Source: Defluviibacillus sp043739385
Lineage (GTDB): Bacteria > Pseudomonadota > Gammaproteobacteria > Burkholderiales > Burkholderiaceae_C
Reading direction: 5' to 3'
DNA length: 64,000 nucleotides
Assembly: GCA_043739385.1 (NCBI GenBank)
Contig: JAYUED010000202.1
Coordinates: 1-64,000, forward strand
Position 1 is the stretch's first letter; the number at the start of each line of letters is the position of its first letter. The position numbers and the translations under genes are program-made. This document shows, one piece after another, positions 34,546 through 43,102 of this stretch. Below the pieces are notes generated by a model that had not been told where the DNA came from, made no database searches, and saw nothing but the letters and a program-made list of their open reading frames with translations.

Positions 34546-34901
34546 GCCGTCAGCGCTTTCGCTCCCCAGCCAAAATTGAGACTGGGCACGCGTTGGCGCG
34601 AAAATGCAGGGCGTGCACCCGCCATGCTTGCTCTGTCAGCAATCAGCAGCTTGGATGGCTCCATCGCGTAAATGATGGCTTGGCTGTGCTCGGGCGTGGT
34701 GAAGGTGTGAGCGGCTTCCAAAACAATGTCGCGCGTATCGTTGTCCAGCGTGATCCACACTGTGCCGGATTCGCATGTGATGTCCAAGCCACTAGCATCA
34801 GGCACGCTGAACAAGGCGCGGTGGCCTAAGTTCACATCGAAGCTGACATTCGATGTGGTGTAGGTCGCGTATGAAGCGAGTTCGGTATCGGTAGTATTCA
34901 T
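34542..34901 (-). CDS. DUF2917 protein
   Basis: 119 residues, cytoplasmic by the lack of a signal. The DUF2917 core reads ITCESGTVWITLDNDTRDIVLEAAHTFTTPEHSQAIIYAM, a small cupin-like beta domain. Function is unknown. It is divergent from a LysR-type regulator with about 120 bp between starts. The same pairing is common in Burkholderiales, so the LysR protein probably controls it. A basic Pro/Arg tail ends the protein. Confidence 0.85.
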   Translation of the reverse strand: MNTTDTELASYATYTTSNVSFDVNLGHRALFSVPDASGLDITCESGTVWITLDNDTRDIVLEAAHTFTTPEHSQAIIYAMEPSKLLIADRASMAGARPAFSRQRVPSLNFGWGAKALTA

Positions 34902-35020
34902 ATAAGCCCTTTCAGGTTCGTTGTGGGAATGAATGTACTGCTAGGCTAATGCACTTACAAACGGTGATTTGGAATGTCTTGCATGCAGGAGTGGAATGCG
35001 AAATCATTTATGCTCCCAGC

Positions 35021-35977
35021 ATGCCCACCTTTTCCTCTCCGATTCATCGGTCCGAGTTGCCACGGCTTGACCTGTTGCCTTGTTTTGAAGCGGCAGCCCG
35101 TACATTGAGCTTCACGCAAGCTGCAGCGGAGTTGTCCCTCACCCAATCGGCAGTCAGCCGCCAAATCCAGCAGCTCGAAACCAGCGTGGAAGCGCCACTG
35201 TTCGAGCGACGCCACCGCGCTTTGATATTGACCGAGGCCGGGCGGGTGATGCAGCGCACAGTGGTGGATTGTCTGGAGCGCCTTCGTGACGCCACTGCCT
35301 TGGTGCGGGCTAACGTCAAACCGGTGTCTCAGGTACGCCAGGTGGCCGTTACCACCACGCCAGGGTTTGCCTCGCTGTGGCTGATCCCTCGCTTGGCCAA
35401 CTTTACGGCCAACCACCCTGACGTGGACGTACGCCTGTCTGCTACGTTGGATGTAATTGACTTAGCCCGTAGCGGCATTGATTTGGCGGTGCGGTTTTGC
35501 CTAGCGCAAGATGGCGTGGGTAAGCCGTTATTTGAAGAGTTTGTGCTGCCTATGTGCGCCCCTCAGCTGGTCAACGACCCGCTGTACCCCTTGCGCGAAC
35601 CCGCCGATCTGGCACACCACACCTTACTGGGGTTGGACACCCCAAAAATGCCTATCACCATGGATTGGGAACCTTGGTTAACCGTCATGGGTTTGCAGAG
35701 CCTGCGCATGAAAAACACCCTGCGTTTCAGTCAGTATCCGGATGCGGTGGCTGCTGCTATTGCCGGGCAGGGTGTTGTAATAGGGCGCTTGCCGCTGCTC
35801 AAGAGGTACTTGGACGATGGCCGTTTGGTTGTGCCATTCCAGGGCAAGGCTTCCTCGCGCCGTGCTTATTTCATCGCAATGGCGCCGGGTGCAGCTGCGA
35901 ACCCGGATGCACAAGACTTTGCACGCTGGCTGGCGGCAGAGGCAGATGCAACGCCAGGCTTAACTTCACACGTGTGA
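35021..35977 (+). CDS. LysR-family transcriptional regulator
   Basis: 318 residues from ATG 35021; an in-frame ATG at 34949 is earlier but adds a segment unlike the family. The N-terminal helix-turn-helix is LPCFEAAARTLSFTQAAAELSLTQSAVSRQIQQLE, of the GcvA-like subgroup. The effector domain (from about 95) has VTTTPGFASLWLIPRLANFTANHPDVDVRL and the usual GxGVV-type LAIGRL region near the end. It is opposite the DUF2917 gene, whose promoter it likely shares. The inducer is unknown. Confidence 0.93.
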   Translation: MPTFSSPIHRSELPRLDLLPCFEAAARTLSFTQAAAELSLTQSAVSRQIQQLETSVEAPLFERRHRALILTEAGRVMQRTVVDCLERLRDATALVRANVKPVSQVRQVAVTTTPGFASLWLIPRLANFTANHPDVDVRLSATLDVIDLARSGIDLAVRFCLAQDGVGKPLFEEFVLPMCAPQLVNDPLYPLREPADLAHHTLLGLDTPKMPITMDWEPWLTVMGLQSLRMKNTLRFSQYPDAVAAAIAGQGVVIGRLPLLKRYLDDGRLVVPFQGKASSRRAYFIAMAPGAAANPDAQDFARWLAAEADATPGLTSHV

Positions 35978-36002
35978 TCAGACGCAATCGGTTATATCGC
36001 AC

Positions 36003-37367
36003 TTAAATTAGTCGCTTGATCGGTTTTTTGCGCCACACCAGACGGTAGTACGTGCTCTGCAAAATCAGCATCGAAATGAACGCTGCGGGGTAGGCCAACC
36101 AAATCCCATTCAAACCTATTTGATGGCTCATCAACCAGGCGACGGGTACTTCCACGCCCAAGATGCAGCAAATTGAAATCGCGGTAGGCACCAGCACTGT
36201 GCCGCTGGCGCGCATCACCGCAGATACTACGCCAGCCATGCCCAGCACGATACTGCTCCATAGCATGGTGTGCAGCAGGGTTTGCGCCAGTTCTACTACC
36301 GCTTCGTTATTAACGAACAGGCTTACCAAGTGGCGCGAAAACAAGTAGCCCACCAACACCACATTCATTAGCAAGCCCGTTCGCAGGATGGCGCTGACGC
36401 GTTCTGGTTTGCCCGCACCAATCGCCTGCGCGCCGAGGATAGACGAAGTGATAGCGATAGAAATAGCTGGGAACTGCACGTAGTTCACCACTTGGTTCAC
36501 CGCGCCATAGGCCGCTGTGGCCTGTGAGCCGTAGCTGTTGACCATGGACAGCAGTGCGATTTCAGCGAGCGAAATCACCACCATTTGCAAACCCGTGGGT
36601 ATACCAATGCGCAGCACAGCTTTGACAATTGCGGGATCGACCCGAAGGGTACGCAACATCTCCAGGCCTGGGGCGAGAGGGTGTTTTTGCCCCAGGTACA
36701 GCTTGGAGCGCAAGCGCCAAATCAACCACACCATGGCGATGAGGTAGGCGATGGTGGTGGCCCACGCAGCGCTGGCCACGCCCAGCTGAGGCAAACCGAA
36801 CCAGCCGCGAATCAGTGCTGGTGTGACCAGCAGACCCACGCCGGTGGAGAGCAGCAGTGCCAACAATGGGGACACCGTGTCACCCACGCCGCGCAGCATC
36901 GAAGTCATCAGCAAAAACAAGAACAAGCCGGGAATAGCGATCCACATGACGTGAGCGTAAGTGGCCGCGTCCTGAAAAATATCTGTCGGTGTGCCCAAGG
37001 TACGCAACAGCGGCTCCGTGATGAGGGTACCCACCACAGCCACTGTCAATCCCAAAATAAAGCCTAATGTGAGCGTTGTCCCTGCAACAGCTTGCACACG
37101 TGCTATTTTTTTTGCTCCTCAGGCCTGTCCAATCAGCACCGATGAGCCAGCACCCAGTCCGATAATGAAAGCGATGAAAAAGAACATCAAAGGGAAAAAG
37201 GTGGCGGCAGCTGCGGCCGCCCCTACGCCTAGCATCTGGCCAATATAGATGCCGTTTACAGTGCCCGACATGGACTGCAGCATGTTGCTGAGCACCATGG
37301 GGCCGAGAAAGGCTAAAAAAGTGCGCCACAGCGGCTTCACTATAGCGGGAGGGGTCAGAGTGCTCAT
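36003..37367 (-). pseudogene. MATE-family efflux transporter interrupted by an in-frame TGA
   Basis: The frame runs from ATG 37367 to the stop at 36003-36005 (454 codons), with one internal TGA at 37119-37121, codon 83. Before it, the protein reads to SSVLIGQA; after it, the same frame continues GAKKIARVQAVAGTTL. The family motif at this place is GQAWGA, so TGA replaces the Trp codon TGG. The rest shows the two six-helix halves expected of a sodium- or proton-driven drug exporter, with no frameshift. Without read-through, the product would be an 82-residue fragment of two helices; a restart at GTG 37097 would give 364 residues lacking them. Its start overlaps the DUF2239 gene by 4 bp. Confidence 0.85.
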
Positions 37368-37984
37368 ACAGCGGCTTTCGGATTAGATTCAGTGGTGGTT
37401 TCAAAGGCTGCAAGGGCCAAACTGCGCGCATGTTCTCGGACATCTGCTGGCCAATCGGCGGTAATCTCTGTGAAGCGCACCGCTTCATGTTTGAACAAAG
37501 CCCGAGTAGCCTCCTCAAAACCCGGCTCGTGCCCAGCAATACCCATGATGAAGCGGTAGCAGACCACCTGGGCGTGGCGAACGCGGTCAGCGCCTTCGTT
37601 CAAGCGGCGTGCGGTCAACACCAGTTTGCGTAACGTGACGGAGGCGCCACCGGGCTGCTGGTTGAGCCATTCCCAGTCATGCGGCAGCAGGGTGATTTCC
37701 CGGGCAATAACGCCTAACTTAGGGCGTCCTGGGCCAGCGGGTGGTGCGCTAACAGCCGGTGTTACGGATTCGACTGTTACGCTGCTAGCGAGGTAAAAGC
37801 GAGAAAGTTGCTCGCTACTGACGAGGTCAAAAATCAGGATGTTGTCTTCTACTTCAGCGCGGTGGCCAAGTTGCTGTGCCAATTCGACTTCAGTGCCAAC
37901 AGCGATACGTTTGCCATCCTGGAAGGCGACATAGCGCGGTAATGAAGGAGGCAGTGGTGGGGTTGTAGGGCTGGTTTTGGTCAT
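37364..37984 (-). CDS. DUF2239 protein
   Basis: 206 residues. The N-terminal part (YVAFQDGKRIAVGTEVELA, then DNILIFD) and the C-terminal helical part with PGRPKLGVIAREITLLPHDWEWLNQQPGGASVTLRKLV are typical of DUF2239. The latter segment resembles a ribbon-helix-helix or TfoX-like DNA-binding region, but function is unproven. The end overlaps the MATE start by 4 bp, so the two form an operon. A large inverted repeat stands just upstream of its start, which suggests regulation and perhaps self-regulation. Confidence 0.85.
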   Translation of the reverse strand: MTKTSPTTPPLPPSLPRYVAFQDGKRIAVGTEVELAQQLGHRAEVEDNILIFDLVSSEQLSRFYLASSVTVESVTPAVSAPPAGPGRPKLGVIAREITLLPHDWEWLNQQPGGASVTLRKLVLTARRLNEGADRVRHAQVVCYRFIMGIAGHEPGFEEATRALFKHEAVRFTEITADWPADVREHARSLALAAFETTTESNPKAAV

Positions 37985-37993
37985 GCCCTAATA

Positions 37994-38031
37994 TACCCGG
38001 ATAAAACTAAATATTTAAATTTATCCGGGTA
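37994..38031 (-). promoter_or_regulatory. Large inverted repeat before the DUF2239-MATE operon
   Basis: TACCCGGATAAA (37994-38005) and TTTATCCGGGTA (38020-38031) are perfect 12-bp arms with a 14-base AT-rich spacer, 10 bp upstream of the DUF2239 start. On the right side, AAATTTAT is repeated directly around CCGGGT. This is probably an operator. Confidence 0.65.
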
Positions 38032-38055
38032 AATTTATGTGGTGCTATTTACGGG

Positions 38056-38565
38056 CTATTCAGACTGCCACCAAGTACGCACATGGTTTTTCAGTAGGTG
38101 AACTTTGGCCTTGATTTTTCGCCCCTGTCGCCATATTGCAGAAGCGCGGATTTGTGCAATTACCCCGTCTTTCCATGTTTTCCAGCGTGGATACCAGTGG
38201 GCAAACAACTCAAACTGCATCAGCGCAGGCAACGTCAGCTGAAACAGGCGGGCGACGATAGCCGTGCCCAGTAGTTTGGCCACCATCAGTAGCACCAACC
38301 CCATCAGCTTATGCCCGCTGCTGAAGAGGTAAATTGCCAATAGCTTGACAGGCAGCAGCGCCATCACAGGCAGCCCAAACACCAGCAGAGCACTCCAGCG
38401 GGGCAGGCCTTTAATTCTTTGCTCCAGCCTGGCCCACAGCGGTAACCTTGCGAGACGGGCCAGTAAGTGAGCCAGTGGCTCCCAGCCCCATTCTTCGAAC
38501 AGCAGCAGCAAGGCCAGCGCTACAGTGAACAGGCCCTGCAACAGGGCTTTAAAGAACCTTATCAA
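38056..38565 (-). CDS. Conserved membrane protein, unknown
   Basis: 169 residues starting at TTG 38565 with an AAGG site upstream. Two hydrophobic stretches near the N-terminus (FFKALLQGLFTVALALLLLF and WSALLVFGLPVMALLPVKLLAIYLF) and a third, MGLVLLMVAKLLGTAIVARLF, indicate an inner-membrane protein. The C-terminal third is basic and soluble (Arg/Lys-rich with Trp). Similar unnamed proteins occur in Comamonadaceae; I can give no function. It follows ycaO on the same strand after a hairpin-rich AT gap. Confidence 0.72.
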   Translation of the reverse strand: MIRFFKALLQGLFTVALALLLLFEEWGWEPLAHLLARLARLPLWARLEQRIKGLPRWSALLVFGLPVMALLPVKLLAIYLFSSGHKLMGLVLLMVAKLLGTAIVARLFQLTLPALMQFELFAHWYPRWKTWKDGVIAQIRASAIWRQGRKIKAKVHLLKNHVRTWWQSE

Positions 38566-38572
38566 GGTTTGT

Positions 38573-38602
38573 AAACCTTTTATAAAAATTTATAAAGGGT
38601 TA
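38573..38602. other. Inverted repeat between ycaO and the membrane-protein gene
   Basis: AACCTTTTATAAA and TTTATAAAGGGTT form nearly perfect 13-bp arms (one mismatch) around two bases, overlapping the ycaO stop. AAGGTTT-GT-AAACCTT at 38564-38580 overlaps it. It may act as a transcript end or processing site for ycaO. Confidence 0.45.
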
Positions 38603-40330
38603 AATCAACCGAGCATGAATCTTGTCATAGGCTTGCAGCAGCTTTTGGTGCATCTCGCAGCCTTCCAGCATCAAGCCTGGTGCCGAGATACCCATGAACC
38701 GGTCAGTTTGCATGATGAGCGCATGGGCCTGCTCCACGGCACCCGCACCGTAGAGCTGGCGCAAAGCGTCCATGTACGGTCCGCTGTCGCCAATATCTGC
38801 CAAGTTGATGATGGTCTCAATGCAAGCATAGACGTTACGGCGCTGGGGGTTGAGCTGGTCAAAATGCTTGATCCACTCGCAGCCTTCCAACGTAGCGGTT
38901 TCGTCCCCGATAGCCAAGGCAAGCAAGGTTTTGAGTTCACCGATGCGCAAATCACTCCAGAACGAACCAGCATCTGCGGCCATACCAATTACGGCGGCAA
39001 CAGGGCGTTGGTCAGCGAGGGCGGATTCGTTCAGCGTGTCCAGCAAGTCGGAGCACTCTTCGTCGTCCAGATCAGGTAGATTCAAAATCGCTTCACGGAT
39101 GGAATTACCAACGCTGTTGTTCTCGAAATCGAGGTCATCAACAGGATAAATTTCCGACTTGCCAGGCACCAGGATGCGACAAGCGTAGACGCCCAGGTGG
39201 GTGAAGTCAGCGATGTAGATGTCACTGCCATCTTTGTGCAGACGGTCTACCGCCCAAGCGTAATCTTCGGCGGTTGTACTGCTGAAGTTCCAGTCGACAA
39301 ACGGGAAATCGGGTTCATCGCCCAAAAATTTCCAATGAATGACGCCGCTGGAGTCAACAAAATGGATTTCAATGTTGGTCGAACTGGCAGTCTCTTCAAG
39401 GTCAAAGCCTGGGGGCGGGAAACCACCCAACGCATCCAAAGCGCGACCTTGCAGTAACTCGGTGAGGGCGCGTTCCAAGGCGACCTCAAAGCGAGGGTGC
39501 GCACCGAAGCTGGCAAAGCAGCCTTGATCGTGCGGATTCAGCAGCGTGACGTTCATCACCGGGTACTTGCCACCCAGCGAGGCGTCTTTTACCAAGATAC
39601 CAAAACCAGCATCGCGCAAGCCTTTGATGCCAGCAGCAATGCGCGGGTAGCGGGCGATCACCGCCTCAGGCACGTCGGGTAGACACAAGCCTTCGCTGAT
39701 GATGCGGCCTTTGATGTTGCGCTCGAAGATTTCTGACAGCGCCTGTGTGCGGGCTTCGGCCTGGGTGTTGCCTGCCGACATGCCGTTGCTGACGTACAGG
39801 TTGCCAATGATGTTGACAGGTATGTAGGCCACCGTGCCATCTCGTTGGCGGGTATAGGGGATGGCACAAATGCCGCGGTCCACGTTGCCGGAGTTGAACT
39901 CGATCAGGTTGCTGGCGTCGATGTTGCTCTCGGGGTTGTAGAACTTGTGCAAATCATCATTCAAGAGGCCCGCAGGCCAGCTGCCATCCTCATTAGGTTG
40001 AAACCATTTTTCTTGCGGGTAGTGCACATACTCGCGCTCTGCAATGACGGGACCGAGGTAGTAGTGCGTCCAGAAATAGTTGGTGGACAGGCGCTCAAAG
40101 AACTCGCCCAAAGCACTGGCCAAGCAAGCAAGGCGGGTCGCACCCTTACCGTTAGTGAACAGCAGCGGGCAATCGCGATCGCGGATATGGACAGACCAGA
40201 TTCCGTCTACCGGATTCAACCAGCTGCGTTCCTCAATGTGAAACCCGCGCGCCTGGAGCTTGGCCTGCATGGTGTTGATGGTGGATTCGAGCGAGGCATC
40301 TTTGCCGGGAATGAAGTTTTCGGTTTGCAT
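38600..40330 (-). CDS. ycaO: YcaO-domain protein, ribosomal protein S12 methylthiolation accessory factor
   Basis: 576 residues from ATG 40330. The start is set by alignment with E. coli YcaO, which also begins just before TFIPGKDA; an upstream in-frame codon adds seven residues. The ATP-binding YcaO core includes WSVHIRDRDCPLLFTNGKGAT, LGEFFERLSTNYFWTHYYLG, and SEIFERNIKGRIISEG. In E. coli YcaO works with RimO in beta-methylthiolation of S12, by a mechanism still unclear; other YcaO proteins activate amides with ATP. The C-terminal tetratricopeptide-like part is present, so this is the non-natural-product branch. It is divergent from the SRAP gene across about 40 bp. Confidence 0.93.
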   Translation of the reverse strand: MQTENFIPGKDASLESTINTMQAKLQARGFHIEERSWLNPVDGIWSVHIRDRDCPLLFTNGKGATRLACLASALGEFFERLSTNYFWTHYYLGPVIAEREYVHYPQEKWFQPNEDGSWPAGLLNDDLHKFYNPESNIDASNLIEFNSGNVDRGICAIPYTRQRDGTVAYIPVNIIGNLYVSNGMSAGNTQAEARTQALSEIFERNIKGRIISEGLCLPDVPEAVIARYPRIAAGIKGLRDAGFGILVKDASLGGKYPVMNVTLLNPHDQGCFASFGAHPRFEVALERALTELLQGRALDALGGFPPPGFDLEETASSTNIEIHFVDSSGVIHWKFLGDEPDFPFVDWNFSSTTAEDYAWAVDRLHKDGSDIYIADFTHLGVYACRILVPGKSEIYPVDDLDFENNSVGNSIREAILNLPDLDDEECSDLLDTLNESALADQRPVAAVIGMAADAGSFWSDLRIGELKTLLALAIGDETATLEGCEWIKHFDQLNPQRRNVYACIETIINLADIGDSGPYMDALRQLYGAGAVEQAHALIMQTDRFMGISAPGLMLEGCEMHQKLLQAYDKIHARLI

Positions 40331-40371
40331 GGTGATCAGCATACCCCACACCCAACAGTTACCATCCCCGC

Positions 40372-41157
40372 ATGAGTACCCATTACGAAACCCTGCCAGC
40401 CGCCGCCCTCTATTCAGATGCTTTTAACGTTGAGCCGCTCAGCGCGGCAGGGGAGCGCGATATGTGGCCGCGCAAACCTGGCGTGTTCATTCGCAAAGTA
40501 GTAGCCGAGGCTGCGGCTGAAGTCGTGGCTGAGTCAGAAGTGGTTCTTGCCTCTGAATCCCCAACTGAAAATGCCGAGACTCTTGAAACACCTGTTGCGC
40601 CAGCTGCTTCGCCTGCAGTTCAGCGCGAGCTGGTTGCAGGCCAGTGGGGCTTAGTGCCACCGTGGGTCAAATCTGCCTCTGATGCCAAGCTGCGCTCCAC
40701 CAAACTCGTGAACGCTCGCTCAGAAACTGTCTCTACATCCAACAACTTTCGGGATGCGTGGTTGGGTGGACAACGCTGCATAGTACCGATGATGGCGTTT
40801 TACGAGGACGATTGGCGCAGCGGCAAGGCCGTGCCCACGCGCATTTCCCGCATCGACGGTAAACCGATGGGCGTTGCCGGTTTGTGGGAAAGTTGGACGG
40901 GGGCTACCGGCGAAAACATCATCAGCTTCACGCTCTTGACGGTGAACGCCAACAGCCATGCCTTGATGCACCGCTATCAGCAGCCTGGAACAGAAAAACG
41001 CATGGTGGCCGTATTGAACGAAGGCGCTTACGACGCATGGCTTAGTGTGCGTTACGAGAAAGCCCGTGAATTCATGCGAGCCTATCCAGCGAACTGGCTG
41101 GCGGCGAATCCGGTTGAGACCAAAGCCAGCAAAGTGCCGCAGGGCTTGATGGGCTGA
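40372..41157 (+). CDS. SRAP-family protein with catalytic Cys2 replaced by Ser
   Basis: 261 residues of the SOS-response-associated peptidase family (HMCES in humans, YedK in E. coli), which shields abasic sites in single-stranded DNA by a covalent link through Cys2. Here the N-terminus reads MSTHYETL, so Ser stands at position 2; relatives of this subgroup begin MCxHY. Other active-site residues look present: Asn114 (LVNARSET), Glu145 (MAFYEDDW) and His200 (ALMHRY). The DMWPR and GxAGLWE segments fit. An unusual Ala/Glu/Val/Pro-rich insert of about 40 residues (43-85) lies near the N-terminus. No upstream in-frame start could restore Cys2. It may bind DNA without the crosslink. Family assignment is firm; the activity is doubtful. 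Confidence 0.85.
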   Translation: MSTHYETLPAAALYSDAFNVEPLSAAGERDMWPRKPGVFIRKVVAEAAAEVVAESEVVLASESPTENAETLETPVAPAASPAVQRELVAGQWGLVPPWVKSASDAKLRSTKLVNARSETVSTSNNFRDAWLGGQRCIVPMMAFYEDDWRSGKAVPTRISRIDGKPMGVAGLWESWTGATGENIISFTLLTVNANSHALMHRYQQPGTEKRMVAVLNEGAYDAWLSVRYEKAREFMRAYPANWLAANPVETKASKVPQGLMG

Positions 41158-41214
41158 GCGTCCCACGTTCTCTTAGCTTGGCGCTACGCCTGGCGCCTGA
41201 CATTAGCGCTGAGA

Positions 41215-41967
41215 TCACCCCTGACAAGATAAGCTTAGAGCTTGTAACGTCTTGCCAGTTTTTCCGTCAAACACCACCAAATTTACCTGACGGGCATGGT
41301 CAGGCGTGCCTGCGATGGTGTTGAACTTGAGCGTTTGTGTGCCCTGGTAGTCACCGACCGGTACGTATTGACGCACCACAAAATCATGTTTCAGCAGTTC
41401 ACCCGCGTTTTCACCCGCTTTAACCTTGGAGCTGTGGCCATGCTCAGTCACGCTCCAGTAGGCTGACCAGTTTCCGGATTTTTCACTCGGGGCAACGGTA
41501 GCCTCAAACGATTCGGCGGCGGTGCGCTGCAGGTGAATGGTGGCCCGGCTGGGTTCGGCGCTGACCTCATTTTTAGCGCTATTGAAGGTAGCGCGTTCAT
41601 AGTCGCGCCAATCCGCACCGTTGCGCACCAGTTGCGGCGTATAAATACTGCGCAGGTTGTTCCAACTGGCTACTTGCTTTTGGCGGGCGGTGTAGGCAGG
41701 GTTAGCAAAACGATCAACCCAACCAATGTAGTCCCAGTAGGCGACATGGAAAGCTTGAACCACGGCCTTGCCTTGGATCGCAGGTGTTTTCAAAGTAGAC
41801 AGCCATTGGTCAGCCGGTGGACAAGAGCTGCATCCCTCAGAGGTGTACAGCTCGATCACTGGCGTTAGGGTGGCAGTGGAATTGGCTTGACAAGCAGGTT
41901 CTGCACTAAATACAGCTGTAGTGCATGCCAATAGGCTACAGGCAGCTATGGAATAAATAGCATTCAT
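41215..41967 (-). CDS. DUF1223 secreted thioredoxin-like protein
   Basis: 250 residues with a signal peptide (MNAIYSIAACSLLACTTAVFSAEPA). The DUF1223 start VIELYTSEGCSSCPPADQWL carries a CSSC pair in a thioredoxin-like fold, followed by FHVAYWDYIGWVDRFANPAYTARQ. GAGGA precedes ATG 41967. DUF1223 proteins are found in many proteobacteria, but their role is not established; a redox or copper link has been suggested by the CxxC and is only inference here. It stands as a single gene. The 41158-41214 gap between it and the SRAP gene holds nothing clear. Confidence 0.9.
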   Translation of the reverse strand: MNAIYSIAACSLLACTTAVFSAEPACQANSTATLTPVIELYTSEGCSSCPPADQWLSTLKTPAIQGKAVVQAFHVAYWDYIGWVDRFANPAYTARQKQVASWNNLRSIYTPQLVRNGADWRDYERATFNSAKNEVSAEPSRATIHLQRTAAESFEATVAPSEKSGNWSAYWSVTEHGHSSKVKAGENAGELLKHDFVVRQYVPVGDYQGTQTLKFNTIAGTPDHARQVNLVVFDGKTGKTLQALSLSCQG

Positions 41968-42087
41968 GGTGAATCCTCGGTGAGAGAAAGGTAGAGAGCA
42001 AAGTCACTACTTAGTCGTCAGGCGAGCCCCCGCTCTTACACGGCAAGACTATTCACCACGGTATTTTTGCGAAATTTACTGCTGACT

Positions 42088-42582
42088 TCACTGCACGAAT
42101 GTGGTGTCGCCGCTCGCTTGAGGTGGTATCTTGATCGCTATAGCCTTGAACCGTCCCGTTGTTTCCACCGTACCTGCGTGCGCCGTACCTTTGGGAATCA
42201 CGATCAACATCCCGGGTTTCAGATCAATCTTCTTGTCACCCAACCATGCGGTACCCGTCCCTTCCACGATGTACTGGATCTCATCGGACTTGCTATGAAT
42301 GTGCTTGCCAACATTGCCCATCTGCACGCCAAGGGTTGCGTTGTCTGTGTTCACCAGCGTTTTAGCACGCAAATCAGGATTCGGCGTAGCGGGTAAATCA
42401 GCTTCTTTGATGCTGCTAATGTCGATAACGGTCGCAACCAATGGCACGGTTTGGGCGTGGGCCAGACTCAGCAAGTGCTCGGTCGCCGGGGACACCACTA
42501 ATCCCGCGCAAAAGGCTGCACCAATGGCGAGGGTCGTGAGCATGGCTTTGGATTTAATTAGCGTTGTGCCGGAAGAGCGCAT
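42088..42582 (-). CDS. Periplasmic cupin-domain protein
   Basis: 164 residues. The signal peptide MLTTLAIGAAFCAGLVVSPATEHLLSLAHAQ leads to a small cupin barrel: VGKHIHSKSDEIQYIVEGTGTAWLG holds the His-x-His and Glu metal ligands of cupin motif 1, and PKGTAHAG holds the His of motif 2. Thus it is probably a metal-binding enzyme or binding protein in the periplasm; the substrate is unknown. AGGAAA is spaced well before ATG 42582. It precedes the 75-residue gene on the same strand by 55 bp upstream, a possible two-gene unit. Confidence 0.85.
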   Translation of the reverse strand: MRSSGTTLIKSKAMLTTLAIGAAFCAGLVVSPATEHLLSLAHAQTVPLVATVIDISSIKEADLPATPNPDLRAKTLVNTDNATLGVQMGNVGKHIHSKSDEIQYIVEGTGTAWLGDKKIDLKPGMLIVIPKGTAHAGTVETTGRFKAIAIKIPPQASGDTTFVQ

Positions 42583-42637
42583 AGTGATTTCCTTTTTCTT
42601 GTAGCCAACATAGGCTGTATGGGCCAGTTAAAACGGT

Positions 42638-42865
42638 TCAGGGTGCGCGGTGCAACCTAGGGGAAGAGAGCGCAATGATTTGATCCGAAGTCGCCTCGTC
42701 AATGTTGCGGTTTTTGGCCAGCAGATTGTCTGTTGCCAGCAAAATGCGCAATTGCTGCAGGTCTTTGACGGTCGGTGCTGCTTTGATTTGCAATAACGCA
42801 CCGGTGCTGTTGCCGCTTTTAATTAGCGCAGCGACTTTAGGTGCCCAAGCGGTGGGACGGGCCAT
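42638..42865 (-). CDS. Small conserved protein, unknown
   Basis: 75 residues, starting at ATG 42865 with AGGAG at the right spacing, which supports it as a real gene. Sequence: a basic start MARPTAWAPKVAALIKSG, a helical middle with IKAAPTVKDLQQLRILL and a short tail. There is no signal peptide or Cys. I believe similar small proteins occur in other Comamonadaceae but know no function. It is divergent from the YebC gene with about 240 bp between starts; that gap has one GC hairpin (GCGCGT/ACGCGC near 43066) and no other gene. Confidence 0.65.
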   Translation of the reverse strand: MARPTAWAPKVAALIKSGNSTGALLQIKAAPTVKDLQQLRILLATDNLLAKNRNIDEATSDQIIALSSPRLHRAP

Positions 42866-43102
42866 GAGAGAAACTCCTGAAAACGATTGACAGGTGAGTG
42901 TGGCACAAACAGCCTCTTACAATTTGCAGCAGACAAAACTTCATTGTTACAAGCAATTAGCCAGTCCTTCTACCCGCCTTATCGGTGTATAACCCAATTC
43001 CCGTTGAGCCTCCTGCCGTATTTTTCATTAAGCGCGAGCGGCTCAATTACTCCCCCAAAAAACCCGGCGCGTCAACGCGCTACAAAACAAGGAATTTCGA
43101 TC

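Noticed and set aside
36003..37097. Two separate genes (a small two-helix protein and a shorter transporter) instead of one broken MATE gene
   Set aside because: The frame is continuous through the TGA and the conserved GQA-x-GA segment spans it, so a single interrupted gene is the simpler reading.
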